DNA from: Flavobacterium sp.
Lineage (GTDB): Bacteria; Bacteroidota; Bacteroidia; Flavobacteriales; Flavobacteriaceae
DNA length: 64,000 nt
NCBI RefSeq assembly: GCF_027484705.1
Contig: NZ_JAIXSL010000007.1
Coordinates: 372,001 to 436,000, forward strand
Direction of reading: 5' to 3'
The translations under genes and the position numbers were made by a program. Each line of letters opens with the position of its first letter. Position 1 is the first letter of the stretch. This document shows positions 8,271 through 16,980 of the stretch, piece after piece. Below the pieces are notes generated by a model. It saw only the letters and a program-made list of their open reading frames with translations, did not search any database and was not told the origin of the DNA.

Positions 8271-9707
8271 ATGAAAAAAATTACTTTGTTTTTTGCTTTT
8301 ATTTTTTGCTCACTGCAAAGCCAAGCGCAAATTGCACCCGGCAGCGTGGCTCCTGATTTTACGGTAACTGATATCAATGGTGTTTCACATCATTTGGCAG
8401 ACTATCTCGCCGCCGGAAAAACAGTCGTCATGGACATCTCGGCTACTTGGTGTGGTCCGTGTTGGAACCTGCACAAAGCAAAACTTCTAGAAGACATCTA
8501 CAATTCTTATGGTCAAGGCGGCTCTAATGAAGTCGTTGTGTTGTTTTTTGAGGGCGACAGTACTACTTCTAATGATGACTTATTAGGGCTTACAACTGAA
8601 TCTCGAGGAAACTGGGTTGAAGATGTACCTTACCCTATTATTGACGGCACCAATATTAGTAATTTATATCAAATCGCATTTTTTCCAACGATATTCAGAA
8701 TCTGTCCTGACGGATTGGTTTCGGAAATGCCCGGCCGTACCGCTGGGGCTATAAGAGCCGATGTTAATAATAATTGTGGTACTTTGACTGGAACACAAAA
8801 CAATGTGGGTTCTTTAGACAATACCAATGCATTCTGTTCGGCTGACGGAAGCGCTATAGCGAAAATCAGAAACTACGGTGAAAACGCCATCACCTCAGCT
8901 ACTTTGAATTTAAAAGAAAACGGAACTGTAATAGCCACTAAAAACTACACGGGTTCTATGCCGAGATTCACCACAAGAACACTTACTTTTGACAGTTACA
9001 CATACAACCCAGCGGCAGATTATACCGTTGAAGTTGTGAATGTTAACAGTGTGACGCCATTGAATCCGTCAATTACAAATGCTGAAATGGGTGTTGCTAT
9101 TGCCAAACAAGCTACAACCGATATAGTCGTAAAAGTGTATACTGATAATTATCCAACTGAAATCTCTTGGAATATTAAAAACAGCGCCGGAGTTATTGTT
9201 GGAAATGGTGGTCCTTATGATGGTAATGTAAATGGTGGCGGTATCGATGCGAATACAACAAAAATTCATAATGTCTCTTTACCTGCAAATGATTGTTATT
9301 CTATCAACCTTATGGATTCCTATCCTGATGGATGGGCTGAAGGCACTACGCCACACGGGGTGGAAGTTTTTGACAATACCAATACTTCCATTTTAAATAT
9401 TGTTGCCGGAAGTTTTGGCGCTACTTTAGCCAATCCGAACGTACTAACGACTAATGCCCTTGCGGTTGATAATTTCAAATCGACTACTTTCAACGTATTC
9501 CCTAATCCTAGCAGAGGCATCGTTTCCATCAATACGGAAGTGGCCGTTAGCGTAAACATCATTGATGTGACAGGAAAAGTTGTCTTCACAGCGAATCATG
9601 TAACCAAAGAAAAAAGCATCGATTTATCAGGCTTACAAAAAGGAATGTACTTGGCTAAAATCTCAAGTGCAGACGCCACGACCACAGAAAAAATCATATT
9701 AAATTAA
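8271..9707 (+). CDS. Secreted redoxin-domain protein with T9SS sorting domain
   Basis: 478 residues. A signal peptide (residues 1-19, ending QSQAQ) is followed by a TlpA/AhpC-like redoxin domain (about 22-150) with a WCGPC active site. The middle region (about 170-390) is Asn/Thr-rich, and the protein ends in a T9SS type A sorting domain of about 75 residues (FNVFPNPSRGIVSI ... LQKGMYLAKI). The combination predicts an exported thiol-active protein sent across the outer membrane by the type IX system. The next gene follows after 6 bases and also ends in a sorting domain, so they probably form an operon. Confidence 0.88.
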   Translation: MKKITLFFAFIFCSLQSQAQIAPGSVAPDFTVTDINGVSHHLADYLAAGKTVVMDISATWCGPCWNLHKAKLLEDIYNSYGQGGSNEVVVLFFEGDSTTSNDDLLGLTTESRGNWVEDVPYPIIDGTNISNLYQIAFFPTIFRICPDGLVSEMPGRTAGAIRADVNNNCGTLTGTQNNVGSLDNTNAFCSADGSAIAKIRNYGENAITSATLNLKENGTVIATKNYTGSMPRFTTRTLTFDSYTYNPAADYTVEVVNVNSVTPLNPSITNAEMGVAIAKQATTDIVVKVYTDNYPTEISWNIKNSAGVIVGNGGPYDGNVNGGGIDANTTKIHNVSLPANDCYSINLMDSYPDGWAEGTTPHGVEVFDNTNTSILNIVAGSFGATLANPNVLTTNALAVDNFKSTTFNVFPNPSRGIVSINTEVAVSVNIIDVTGKVVFTANHVTKEKSIDLSGLQKGMYLAKISSADATTTEKIILN

Positions 9708-9713
9708 TACACC

Positions 9714-10442
9714 ATGAAAAGTTTATTTCTTTCGATTGTTTGTCTTGCTTCGTTTTTTGCCACGGCGCAAATGTCCTTGGCAAAACTTAATGGTACACCG
9801 ATTAATGATGGCGATGTATTTACTTTTGACAGTGCCGTAGAACCAGGCTCTTATTTAGGGATTAAAATTTTCAACAATTCCAATACAGACATCAACATCA
9901 AAGTAAAAGTAGTAAGCATTGTCAATGCTAACGGAACCAACCTGCAATTGTGTGTTGGAGATGTTTGTCTGAGTACCATTACTGCCGGAAGCACTTATCC
10001 TAATTTTCCAGCGGTGATTGAAGCCAATGGTCAAAACGGCGATTTCGATCACTTTTTGAATCTTAACACGGGGATTGATCAAACGGCTCCGGTAGAATAC
10101 ACCCTGAAGTTTTTTCAAGTAAACGACAATGGTGTTGAAGTAGGCAATTCTGTTACTTTTTCTTACCGTTTTGTTTCGGCTTTGAGTGTTTCCAATTTTA
10201 ATGCTTTAGCGCAATCGGGTGTGACTTTAAAATCAAATGTCGTGACTAGTGACATCGAAATGAGCCTCACCAAAAATGTTCAATACGATTTGTATGATAT
10301 CTCCGGAAAATCTGTGATGCATCAAAACGCAAACATTGGGGAACAACGCATCGATGTGTCGAACCTGAATTCAGGAGTATACCTTTTATATTTCCAAAAC
10401 GAACAAGGTCAGAAAGCATCCGCAAAAATTATCAAGAAGTAA
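9714..10442 (+). CDS. Secreted protein with T9SS sorting domain
   Basis: 242 residues with a signal peptide (MKSLFLSIVCLASFFATAQ) and a C-terminal T9SS sorting domain (about 170-242: VQYDLYDISGKSVMHQ ... NLNSGVYLLYFQNEQGQKASAKIIKK). The region between is a beta-rich domain of unknown family with one Cys pair (LCVGDVCL). It follows the redoxin gene by 6 bases and is followed by a hairpin terminator, so the two form a transcription unit. No enzymatic motif is visible. Confidence 0.82.
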   Translation: MKSLFLSIVCLASFFATAQMSLAKLNGTPINDGDVFTFDSAVEPGSYLGIKIFNNSNTDINIKVKVVSIVNANGTNLQLCVGDVCLSTITAGSTYPNFPAVIEANGQNGDFDHFLNLNTGIDQTAPVEYTLKFFQVNDNGVEVGNSVTFSYRFVSALSVSNFNALAQSGVTLKSNVVTSDIEMSLTKNVQYDLYDISGKSVMHQNANIGEQRIDVSNLNSGVYLLYFQNEQGQKASAKIIKK

Positions 10443-10470
10443 TTTTCTGAAAAGCCTTCTTTCATAAATC

Positions 10471-10499
10471 AACCGTCTAAGCAATTAGGCGGTTTTTTA
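10471..10499 (+). terminator. Terminator after T9SS protein operon
   Basis: Stem AACCGTCTAA / TTAGGCGGTT (10471-10480 with 10484-10493, one mismatch), then a T-run. Confidence 0.85.
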
Positions 10500-10536
10500 T
10501 TGGTGTGAAAATGAATTCCATATCAATAAAACACAC

Positions 10537-10544
10537 TACTTTTG
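10537..10544 (+). promoter_or_regulatory. Probable -7 box for large surface protein
   Basis: TACTTTTG matches TANNTTTG and lies 22 bases before the ATG at 10567, just after the upstream terminator. Confidence 0.6.
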
Positions 10545-10566
10545 AAGTCCATCCGTTATAGGCTTT

Positions 10567-13500
10567 ATGTTTAAAAATTTCTTTTTTGGTCTTCTTCTGA
10601 CTTGTTGCGGACTTCAGGCCCAACAAGTTGAAACGCCCTATAAAACAAAAAAAATAATCGCCACGCGCGACACGATAAGGATTGATTCTGTCAGCGTGAA
10701 TTCGAGTTTTTTTAAACTTCTCAACGCTAAATCGGAGCCTATAGATTCCACTTATTATCATGTTGATTTTGAAAAAGGCACTTTAGTTTTTAAAGAAAAT
10801 TATCCGTTTACAAGCGACACACTCACACTACGTTTTTTAAAATTCCCAAATGCCTTAACCAAGGTTTACAGTATTTACGATGAAAGCCGCGTCGTGAAAA
10901 GCGAAACCGGCCAATACAACCTGTATAAAATTTCGCGAGACCCATTCAAAAAATTCGTTCCTTTTGACGGCTTGAACACTTCGGGAAGCATCACGCGTGG
11001 CATCACGGTCGGCAACAACCAGAATGCCGTGGTTAATTCTAATCTCGATCTTCAGATTACCGGAAAGATTTCAGATAAGGTCAGTTTGCGTGCCTCGATT
11101 CAGGACAACAACATTCCTTTGCAGGACAGCGGTTATTCGCAAAAATTAGATGAATTCGATCAGATTTTCATAGAACTCTTCAGCGACAAATGGAGCATCC
11201 GCGCCGGTGATTTGTTTCTTGAAAACCGAAAATCAAGGTTCCTGAATTTCAATAAAAAAGTACAAGGATTGTCGACCAATTTCAATTTCGGAAAAGACGG
11301 CAACAAAACCAACGTATTTGCCTCAGCAGCTTTGGTTCGCGGACAATACGCCAAAAGCAGTTTCGTGGGTCAGGAAGGAAATCAAGGGCCATACAAACTC
11401 AAAGGTTCCAACGGCGAGCTTTTTATTCTCGTGGTTTCAGGTTCTGAGCGTGTGTACGTCAATGGAATTTTGCTCAAACGCGGTGAAAACAACGATTACA
11501 TCATCGATTACAATGCCGGAGAAATCATCTTTACTTCACTTTTCCCAATCACTTCTGAAATGCGGATTTCAATCGAATATCAGTTTTCCGACCGGAATTA
11601 CAGCCGTTTTGTGACTTATTTCGGGGCCTCGCACGAACGCGAATCCTGGAGCATCGGCACCAATGTTTATTCAGAAAGTGACCTAAAAAATCAGTCGCTG
11701 CAGCAAAACCTTTCGGCGGAACAAGCGCAGATTCTGGTCAATGCCGGTGACGATAATAACCTTATGGTAGCGCCTTCTGCCTATGTGGATGAGTATTCGG
11801 AAAATAAGATTTTATACAAAAAAGAAACCATCAATGGGGTGGAAAGGTTTGTCAATTCGAACGATCCGAATGAAGTTTTATACAATGTAAAATTCAGTTT
11901 CGTCGGTGAAAAACAAGGGAATTATGCATTATCCAATGCGGGAGCCATCGGTAGGGTTTATCAATATAAGGATCCGATTGGCGGGGTTAAACAAGGAAGC
12001 TACGAACCGATTATCCGATTGATTGCACCAACGAAAATTCAGATTGCGACTGTGTTCGGAAAATACAATCCATCGGAGAAAACTTCAGTCGATTTTGAAA
12101 CTGCCATCAGCAACAATGATCTGAATTTATTTTCACCGCTAAACGACAACGACAACCAAGGCCTTGCAGGAAAAATCAATACGAAACAACGGTTGTTTAC
12201 ACGGAAATGGGAAGTGAATGCTTTTGCGAATTATCAGTTTGTACAAAAAGAATTTCGGACTATAGAACGGCTATACAACATCGAATTCGACCGCGACTGG
12301 AACCTGACTTTGGTTTCCGGAAATCAAAGCTTTTTGGTTTCGGGTTTGCAATTCAATTTGCCGCAAAAAGGATTATTGACTTATCAATTAGAAAACCTGA
12401 ATTTCTCGAAAAGCTTCAACGGAAACCGACACAGTGTAAACGCCGCATTCAACCTCAACCATTGGAACATTCAGAATAAAAGCAGTCTGATGACGAGCGA
12501 TGCAACCGTTTCGACTTCGAGGTTTTTAAGAAACCAATCGCAGGTCAAGTACCATTTCAAAACCAATTGGATTGGCAGCTCATTACGATTGGAAAACAAT
12601 CAGGAACGCAATAAAGAAACCCATTTGCTGTCTTCGTTAAGCCAGCGTTTTACGGAGTATGGCGCTTTTGTTGGTCGCGGCGACAGCACCAAAGTGTTCA
12701 TGGAATTGGGCTATCTGCACCGCACCAACGACAGTTTGCAAAGCGGAACATTGCAACGTGTGAATGTCTCACAATCTTATTATTTGAAATCGAAACTGAT
12801 TCAGAACGAGAAAAGTGATTTGGCAGTTTACATCAATTACAGAAATTTAAAATATGAAGACAAAACCCGTGGGAACGAACCTTCATTGAATTCCCGAGTG
12901 CTTTACAACGATCGCTTTTTCGACCAGTTGATTCAAACTACAACGGCATATGAAACCACTTCGGGAAGCATCGCACAACAGGAATTTACGTACCTCGAAG
13001 TCGAGCCCGGCCGTGGGGTTTACGCCTGGAATGATTACAACCTCGACGGCGTGCAGCAATTGCAGGAATTTGAAATTGCGCCGTTCCCCGATCAGGCCAA
13101 ATATGTGCGCATCTTTTTGCCGAATCAGGTATTTAAGAAAACGCATCAAAACAAATTTTCAGAATCGGTGACTTTGAACCCGAACCAATGGCAGAACGAA
13201 AGCGGGCTCAAGAAAATCCTGTCTTATTTCTACAACCAAACTTCGTTTCTCATCGACCGGAAGATCGAACGCGATGGCGATAATTTCGATTTGAATCCGT
13301 TCAGTTCGTCTGAAAAAAACCTTCTAGGACTCAGTACGAGTTACCGCAACAGTTTGTTTTACAATCGAGGCAAACAGCGTCATTCTGTGACTTACACTTA
13401 TGTAAACAATCGCACCAAAAATTTACTTTCAGTCGGTTCGCAGGAAAGTAAAAACAGTTCGCATCAAGGACAGTATTCGCATCTTTATAGGAAATTCTGG

Positions 13501-13974
13501 CTGTTTGATTTCACAGGCAAAATAATACAATCGAAAGCCGTAGTAGAAAATTATGCTTCCAGAAATTATACTATAGACGGTTATCTGTTGGCGCCGAAGA
13601 TTTCGTACCTGTTTTCCCAGAATGCCAGTTGGGATATTTTTTATGAATATCAGGACAAAAAAAACAAGATTGGGGATTTGGAAACCTTAAAACAAACCCG
13701 TCTCGGCACTTCTTTTACTTATGCGAGCTCAAAAAAACTCACGATGAATGGCGAGTTCTCTTTGTATGAAAACAAATTCGACGGCAATGCCCTAACGCCT
13801 GTGGCTTTTCAAATGCTAGAAGGATTGCAACCCGGACAAAATATGACCTGGCGCTTGCTCATTCAAAAAAACCTGACGGATTATCTTGACATCAACATCA
13901 ATTATCAAGGTAGGAAAAGCGAGACCAGCCAAACCATTCACAACGGAAATATACAGTTGCGTGCGTATTTTTAA
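10567..13974 (+). CDS. Large uncharacterised outer-membrane/surface protein
   Basis: 1135 residues with a signal peptide (MFKNFFFGLLLTCCGLQAQ). The body alternates polar and aromatic residues throughout and ends in an aromatic (LRAYF), typical of outer-membrane beta-barrels. A conserved-looking early block reads GSITRGITVGNNQNAVVNSN (about 140-159), followed by LDLQITGKISDKVSLRASIQDNN, which recalls blocks in Bacteroidetes SprA-like surface proteins, but the protein is far shorter than SprA. No TonB plug or enzyme motif is visible. It is a single-gene unit with its own promoter. Function unknown; an outer-membrane or gliding/secretion-related role is a guess. Confidence 0.75.
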   Translation: MFKNFFFGLLLTCCGLQAQQVETPYKTKKIIATRDTIRIDSVSVNSSFFKLLNAKSEPIDSTYYHVDFEKGTLVFKENYPFTSDTLTLRFLKFPNALTKVYSIYDESRVVKSETGQYNLYKISRDPFKKFVPFDGLNTSGSITRGITVGNNQNAVVNSNLDLQITGKISDKVSLRASIQDNNIPLQDSGYSQKLDEFDQIFIELFSDKWSIRAGDLFLENRKSRFLNFNKKVQGLSTNFNFGKDGNKTNVFASAALVRGQYAKSSFVGQEGNQGPYKLKGSNGELFILVVSGSERVYVNGILLKRGENNDYIIDYNAGEIIFTSLFPITSEMRISIEYQFSDRNYSRFVTYFGASHERESWSIGTNVYSESDLKNQSLQQNLSAEQAQILVNAGDDNNLMVAPSAYVDEYSENKILYKKETINGVERFVNSNDPNEVLYNVKFSFVGEKQGNYALSNAGAIGRVYQYKDPIGGVKQGSYEPIIRLIAPTKIQIATVFGKYNPSEKTSVDFETAISNNDLNLFSPLNDNDNQGLAGKINTKQRLFTRKWEVNAFANYQFVQKEFRTIERLYNIEFDRDWNLTLVSGNQSFLVSGLQFNLPQKGLLTYQLENLNFSKSFNGNRHSVNAAFNLNHWNIQNKSSLMTSDATVSTSRFLRNQSQVKYHFKTNWIGSSLRLENNQERNKETHLLSSLSQRFTEYGAFVGRGDSTKVFMELGYLHRTNDSLQSGTLQRVNVSQSYYLKSKLIQNEKSDLAVYINYRNLKYEDKTRGNEPSLNSRVLYNDRFFDQLIQTTTAYETTSGSIAQQEFTYLEVEPGRGVYAWNDYNLDGVQQLQEFEIAPFPDQAKYVRIFLPNQVFKKTHQNKFSESVTLNPNQWQNESGLKKILSYFYNQTSFLIDRKIERDGDNFDLNPFSSSEKNLLGLSTSYRNSLFYNRGKQRHSVTYTYVNNRTKNLLSVGSQESKNSSHQGQYSHLYRKFWLFDFTGKIIQSKAVVENYASRNYTIDGYLLAPKISYLFSQNASWDIFYEYQDKKNKIGDLETLKQTRLGTSFTYASSKKLTMNGEFSLYENKFDGNALTPVAFQMLEGLQPGQNMTWRLLIQKNLTDYLDININYQGRKSETSQTIHNGNIQLRAYF

Positions 13975-14038
13975 TTTTTTGATTGCCATTTAAATTAAAT
14001 CCTTAACTTTAATCTATGTAAAACCTAATTTTTAAATC

Positions 14039-14587
14039 ATGAAAAAAGTACTCATTTTGTGCTTGTTATTTGTCTTCTCGACAAGTTTCTATGCACAGGA
14101 AACCAAAGCCAAGAAAACGGCTAAAGCCAAAACAGAAAAAGCTGTCGAAGCCAAAGAAAAAGCTCAGGCTAAAAAAGAAGCTGCCAAAGAAAAAAAGGAA
14201 AAAGCAGAGGCTAAGAAAGAAGCTGCCAAAGACAAGAAGGAAAAAGCGGAAGCTAAGAAAGAAAAGGCCGAAGCCAAAAAAGAAAAAGCGGAAACCAAAG
14301 TCAAAAAAACAGCTGAAAAAGCTGAGAAGAAAACAGAAAAAGCTGCTGAATCGGTAAAGAAAACAACCGAAAAAGCCGCAGACAAAACAAAAAAAGCTGC
14401 TGAAAAAGTAAAAGAAAGCGCTACCAAAAAAGCACCTAAAGTAAGAGAAACTTCAGAAAAAGCTCCGAAAGTAGCGGATAAGGTTTCGGGTATGTATAAC
14501 GGTAAAAAAGTCTACACCGGACCAAGAGGCGGAAGATATTACATCAATTCCAACGGTAATAAGACTTATATCTCCGACGACAAATAA
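14039..14587 (+). CDS. Exported Lys/Ala-rich protein with PBCV-type basic adaptor C-terminus
   Basis: 182 residues. A signal peptide (1-20, ending SFYAQ) is followed by about 110 residues made almost only of Lys, Ala and Glu (units such as KKEAAKEKKEKAEA), predicted as a long charged helix or coiled coil. The C-terminal ~32 residues, MYNGKKVYTGPRGGRYYINS then NGNKTYI, match the small basic adaptor domain first named from chlorella virus PBCV-1. This is a domain assignment from memory of the GPRGGxYYxNxxGxKxYI pattern. The role could be nucleic-acid, polysaccharide or envelope binding in the periplasm. A strong terminator follows. Confidence 0.8.
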   Translation: MKKVLILCLLFVFSTSFYAQETKAKKTAKAKTEKAVEAKEKAQAKKEAAKEKKEKAEAKKEAAKDKKEKAEAKKEKAEAKKEKAETKVKKTAEKAEKKTEKAAESVKKTTEKAADKTKKAAEKVKESATKKAPKVRETSEKAPKVADKVSGMYNGKKVYTGPRGGRYYINSNGNKTYISDDK

Positions 14588-14607
14588 GCAAACGAATTGT
14601 ATAAAAC

Positions 14608-14642
14608 AAAAAACGCGATAAGTAAATTATCGCGTTTTTTTG
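14608..14642. terminator. Bidirectional terminator (Lys-rich gene / tRNA-Ala)
   Basis: Stem AAAAACGCGATA / TATCGCGTTTTT with a 7-base loop, A-run on one side and T-run on the other, so it can stop both the plus-strand gene and the minus-strand tRNA. Confidence 0.9.
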
Positions 14643-14716
14643 TGGAGAATACCGGAATCGAACCGGTTACCTCTTGCCTGCCAGGCAAGCGCTCTAGCCA
14701 AGTGAGCTAATCCCCC
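14643..14716 (-). tRNA. tRNA-Ala (anticodon GGC)
   Basis: On the minus strand it folds as a 74-base cloverleaf: acceptor GGGGGAT with ATTCTCC, D-arm GCTC/GAGC, anticodon stem CTTGC/GCAAG with loop CTGGCAG (anticodon GGC), and T-arm ACCGG-TTCGATT-CCGGT. The G3:U70 wobble and A73 are the identity elements of alanine tRNAs. The 3' CCA is not encoded. Confidence 0.95.
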
Positions 14717-14737
14717 GCATTGTTCGTGGCAAATATA

Positions 14738-16405
14738 TTAAAAAGTTGTATTCAATGACAATGAAATTCCAGAACTTTCCGGAACAATTCTGCAAACACC
14801 GCCAACACACACCAAACCACCTCTTTGTCTGCCGTAATTAAGCGCAATTCGGGTTGATTTTTGTCTAAAAGCACCTCCGACATTATAGTAATGGTTTCTC
14901 ATTTCCGAATCATCATTACCGTAATTGTACATGTCCGAAGCAAAAAATGAGTATTTTGAATTCAGGTTAAACTCTACTGTGGATGCCGCCCAATTCTTTT
15001 TATCGGTATCCGCCCACATATGCTCACCAACCATTCTGACCGATTTTGAATCCGTGAATTTATAAGTCGCTTCGGCGCCCAGTATATTCGTTTTGACCAA
15101 TCCGTAAGTTTCCTCAATCAGTTTTTTATTATAATACTGGTTGATGTACGTGAAAGCCGACTGCCATTTCTGGCTCCATTTTTTGGTGATTTCTATATTG
15201 TAATCGGAAAAGTATTTTTTCCCGAAGCCGAAGAAATCCGTATTGTAATCTTTTTTTGGAAGGTAGAATTTTCCGCCCAAAGCATTCCAATTCGAAACAT
15301 TGACCGCGACCTTTGTTCCGTATTTTCCACCCAATGCTGTTTCTTTTTTGAAATTGTAGAACACATCAAGCTGTCCGCCAATCTCGCCCGTTTTCAAAAG
15401 CGTTTCATCGGCTAAAATCACATTGGGTTGCGCCTGATACACATAAATATTCGCAAGATTGTAATGGTGCTGCCTGGTCAGGCTCGGTACAAAATTCATA
15501 ATGCGGTCATTGAAAGCATTACCTTTAGCATTTCGTTCCGAGAAAAAACCCATATTCTCTAGTCTTCTGAACGTTCCGTCAAGACCAAATCCTTTTTTGG
15601 AATAACCCATATTGACGAGCAACGCATTTCCGGGTTTGATGAAATCATGTTCCACCTGTTCTTTCACTTCGACCACCGCATCTTTAGATTTGATGTCGTA
15701 TTCCGTCGAAAAGTAAAATCCTTTGTGGTTGAAATCCATTCTTCCCGCAAAACCATTGGTCAGGCTATTGTATTTTGGATTGGCAATCGCTATCGCTTCT
15801 TCTCGCCCGACGTAGGTCAAGCCAAAAGACAATTCCGTATTTTCGAAATGAAACAGCTCAGACAATACTACTTCCGCGTCCACACCGTAAATTTCTCCTT
15901 CACTGACATCAAAACCCGTACGCTGTCTGCCGTAAATGCTTTTCAAAGTAAAATAAGAAGCCGGTTTGAAAATGACCCTTCCGCCACGCAAAGCATTGTT
16001 GATGCCCAACGCCCGATCTTCCCAACTTCTGTAAAGCAATCCGCTGCCGAACTGCTCATAAAAATAACCCGCCGTAAGATCAATTTTTTCGTTTTTGTAT
16101 TGCACAAAATAAGTCGCCACATCAGATTTGTCAAACTTCGGATTGTAGTTCAACAACGCCTGGTCTTCATAAGATTCGCCCTGAATTCCGGCCGACCAGT
16201 TTTTATATTTTAAATTCAGAAAAAGATAATTGTTGGAACGAACAGGAATGTCCGGATGTTCAACGCCCAAATCCTCATCATTGAGATACCACTGCGAATT
16301 CGATTCAAATCCGCCAAAAAAATTGATTTTTTCCTTGGGTTTCACTTCCTGTGCTTGGGCTGCTATTGTAAACAAAATCATGAGGCCGGCTAGACGTATC
16401 TTCAT
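14738..16405 (-). CDS. DUF6029-like putative outer-membrane beta-barrel protein
   Basis: 555 residues with a signal peptide (MKIRLAGLMILFTIAAQAQ). The rest is a regular alternation of aromatic and polar residues (YLFLNLKYKNWSAGIQGESY, YFVQYKNEKIDLTAGYFYEQFG) ending in Phe (SLNTTF), the signature of an outer-membrane barrel. The pattern agrees with the Bacteroidetes DUF6029 family, as far as I can recall it. It follows a TlpA-like gene with a 3-base gap, and an Omp28 lipoprotein gene lies divergently beyond, so the three may serve one envelope thiol or transport function. Substrate unknown. Confidence 0.78.
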   Translation of the reverse strand: MKIRLAGLMILFTIAAQAQEVKPKEKINFFGGFESNSQWYLNDEDLGVEHPDIPVRSNNYLFLNLKYKNWSAGIQGESYEDQALLNYNPKFDKSDVATYFVQYKNEKIDLTAGYFYEQFGSGLLYRSWEDRALGINNALRGGRVIFKPASYFTLKSIYGRQRTGFDVSEGEIYGVDAEVVLSELFHFENTELSFGLTYVGREEAIAIANPKYNSLTNGFAGRMDFNHKGFYFSTEYDIKSKDAVVEVKEQVEHDFIKPGNALLVNMGYSKKGFGLDGTFRRLENMGFFSERNAKGNAFNDRIMNFVPSLTRQHHYNLANIYVYQAQPNVILADETLLKTGEIGGQLDVFYNFKKETALGGKYGTKVAVNVSNWNALGGKFYLPKKDYNTDFFGFGKKYFSDYNIEITKKWSQKWQSAFTYINQYYNKKLIEETYGLVKTNILGAEATYKFTDSKSVRMVGEHMWADTDKKNWAASTVEFNLNSKYSFFASDMYNYGNDDSEMRNHYYNVGGAFRQKSTRIALNYGRQRGGLVCVGGVCRIVPESSGISLSLNTTF

Positions 16406-16408
16406 GGT

Positions 16409-16885
16409 TTAAAGGGTTTTCAGTTTTTCGAACAATTCTTTTTCATTGCCCGGAACGTAACCATTTTGGATGTGAACAATCACGCCATTCTTAACTACAA
16501 TTGTGTAAGGGATATTGACAATCGACATTGCGCGTTTAAAGTCCTGATTGGTATCGAGCAACACGTGATAATCCCAGCCTTTGCCATTGATTAGTGGTTT
16601 CACTCTTTTTTGCGTTCTTGAATCGTCTGTGGCTACCGCAATCACTTCAAAATTGGCCGATTTTTTCCATTCATCCTGCACGTCATTCAACTCGTCGAGT
16701 TCGCTGATGCATGGGGTACACCAAGTGGCCCAGAAAGAAAAAACATAAAGTTTGTCTTTTTCGGCGTAATCATTTTTCAACGAAATTGATTTTCCTTCAA
16801 GGTTGACCAGATTCAGGTTCGGGATTTGTTTCTGAGCGAAAACACTGCATCCGATTAAAAGCAACAACAGGTGTAATTTATTCAT
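16409..16885 (-). CDS. TlpA-family thiol:disulfide oxidoreductase
   Basis: 158 residues: signal peptide (MNKLHLLLLLIGCSVFAQ), then a single thioredoxin-like domain with the active site WCTPC in SFWATWCTPCISELDEL (about 50-66) and the cis-Pro loop NIPYTIVV. Exported, periplasmic reductase or oxidase of protein thiols. It heads an operon with the DUF6029-like barrel gene and is divergent from an Omp28-type lipoprotein with its own CxxC, which suggests a functional thiol partnership (inference). Confidence 0.9.
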   Translation of the reverse strand: MNKLHLLLLLIGCSVFAQKQIPNLNLVNLEGKSISLKNDYAEKDKLYVFSFWATWCTPCISELDELNDVQDEWKKSANFEVIAVATDDSRTQKRVKPLINGKGWDYHVLLDTNQDFKRAMSIVNIPYTIVVKNGVIVHIQNGYVPGNEKELFEKLKTL

Positions 16886-16980
16886 AATTGTATCGTTTTG
16901 TATGCAAATAAATAAATTATAATCATCAAAATAAAATATAATTTGTTTTATTTGTAATAATAAAATTTACGCTTGCCGCT

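Noticed and set aside
14070..14357. Plus-strand frame of 95 codons, Lys/Arg-rich, inside the Lys-rich exported protein gene.
   Set aside because: It is the +1 frame of an A-rich coding stretch; the real frame has the signal peptide and the C-terminal domain.
15647..16213. Plus-strand 188-codon frame opposite the barrel gene.
   Set aside because: It has Phe/Arg-rich composition typical of antisense frames of beta-barrel genes; the minus-strand gene has a signal peptide and barrel pattern.
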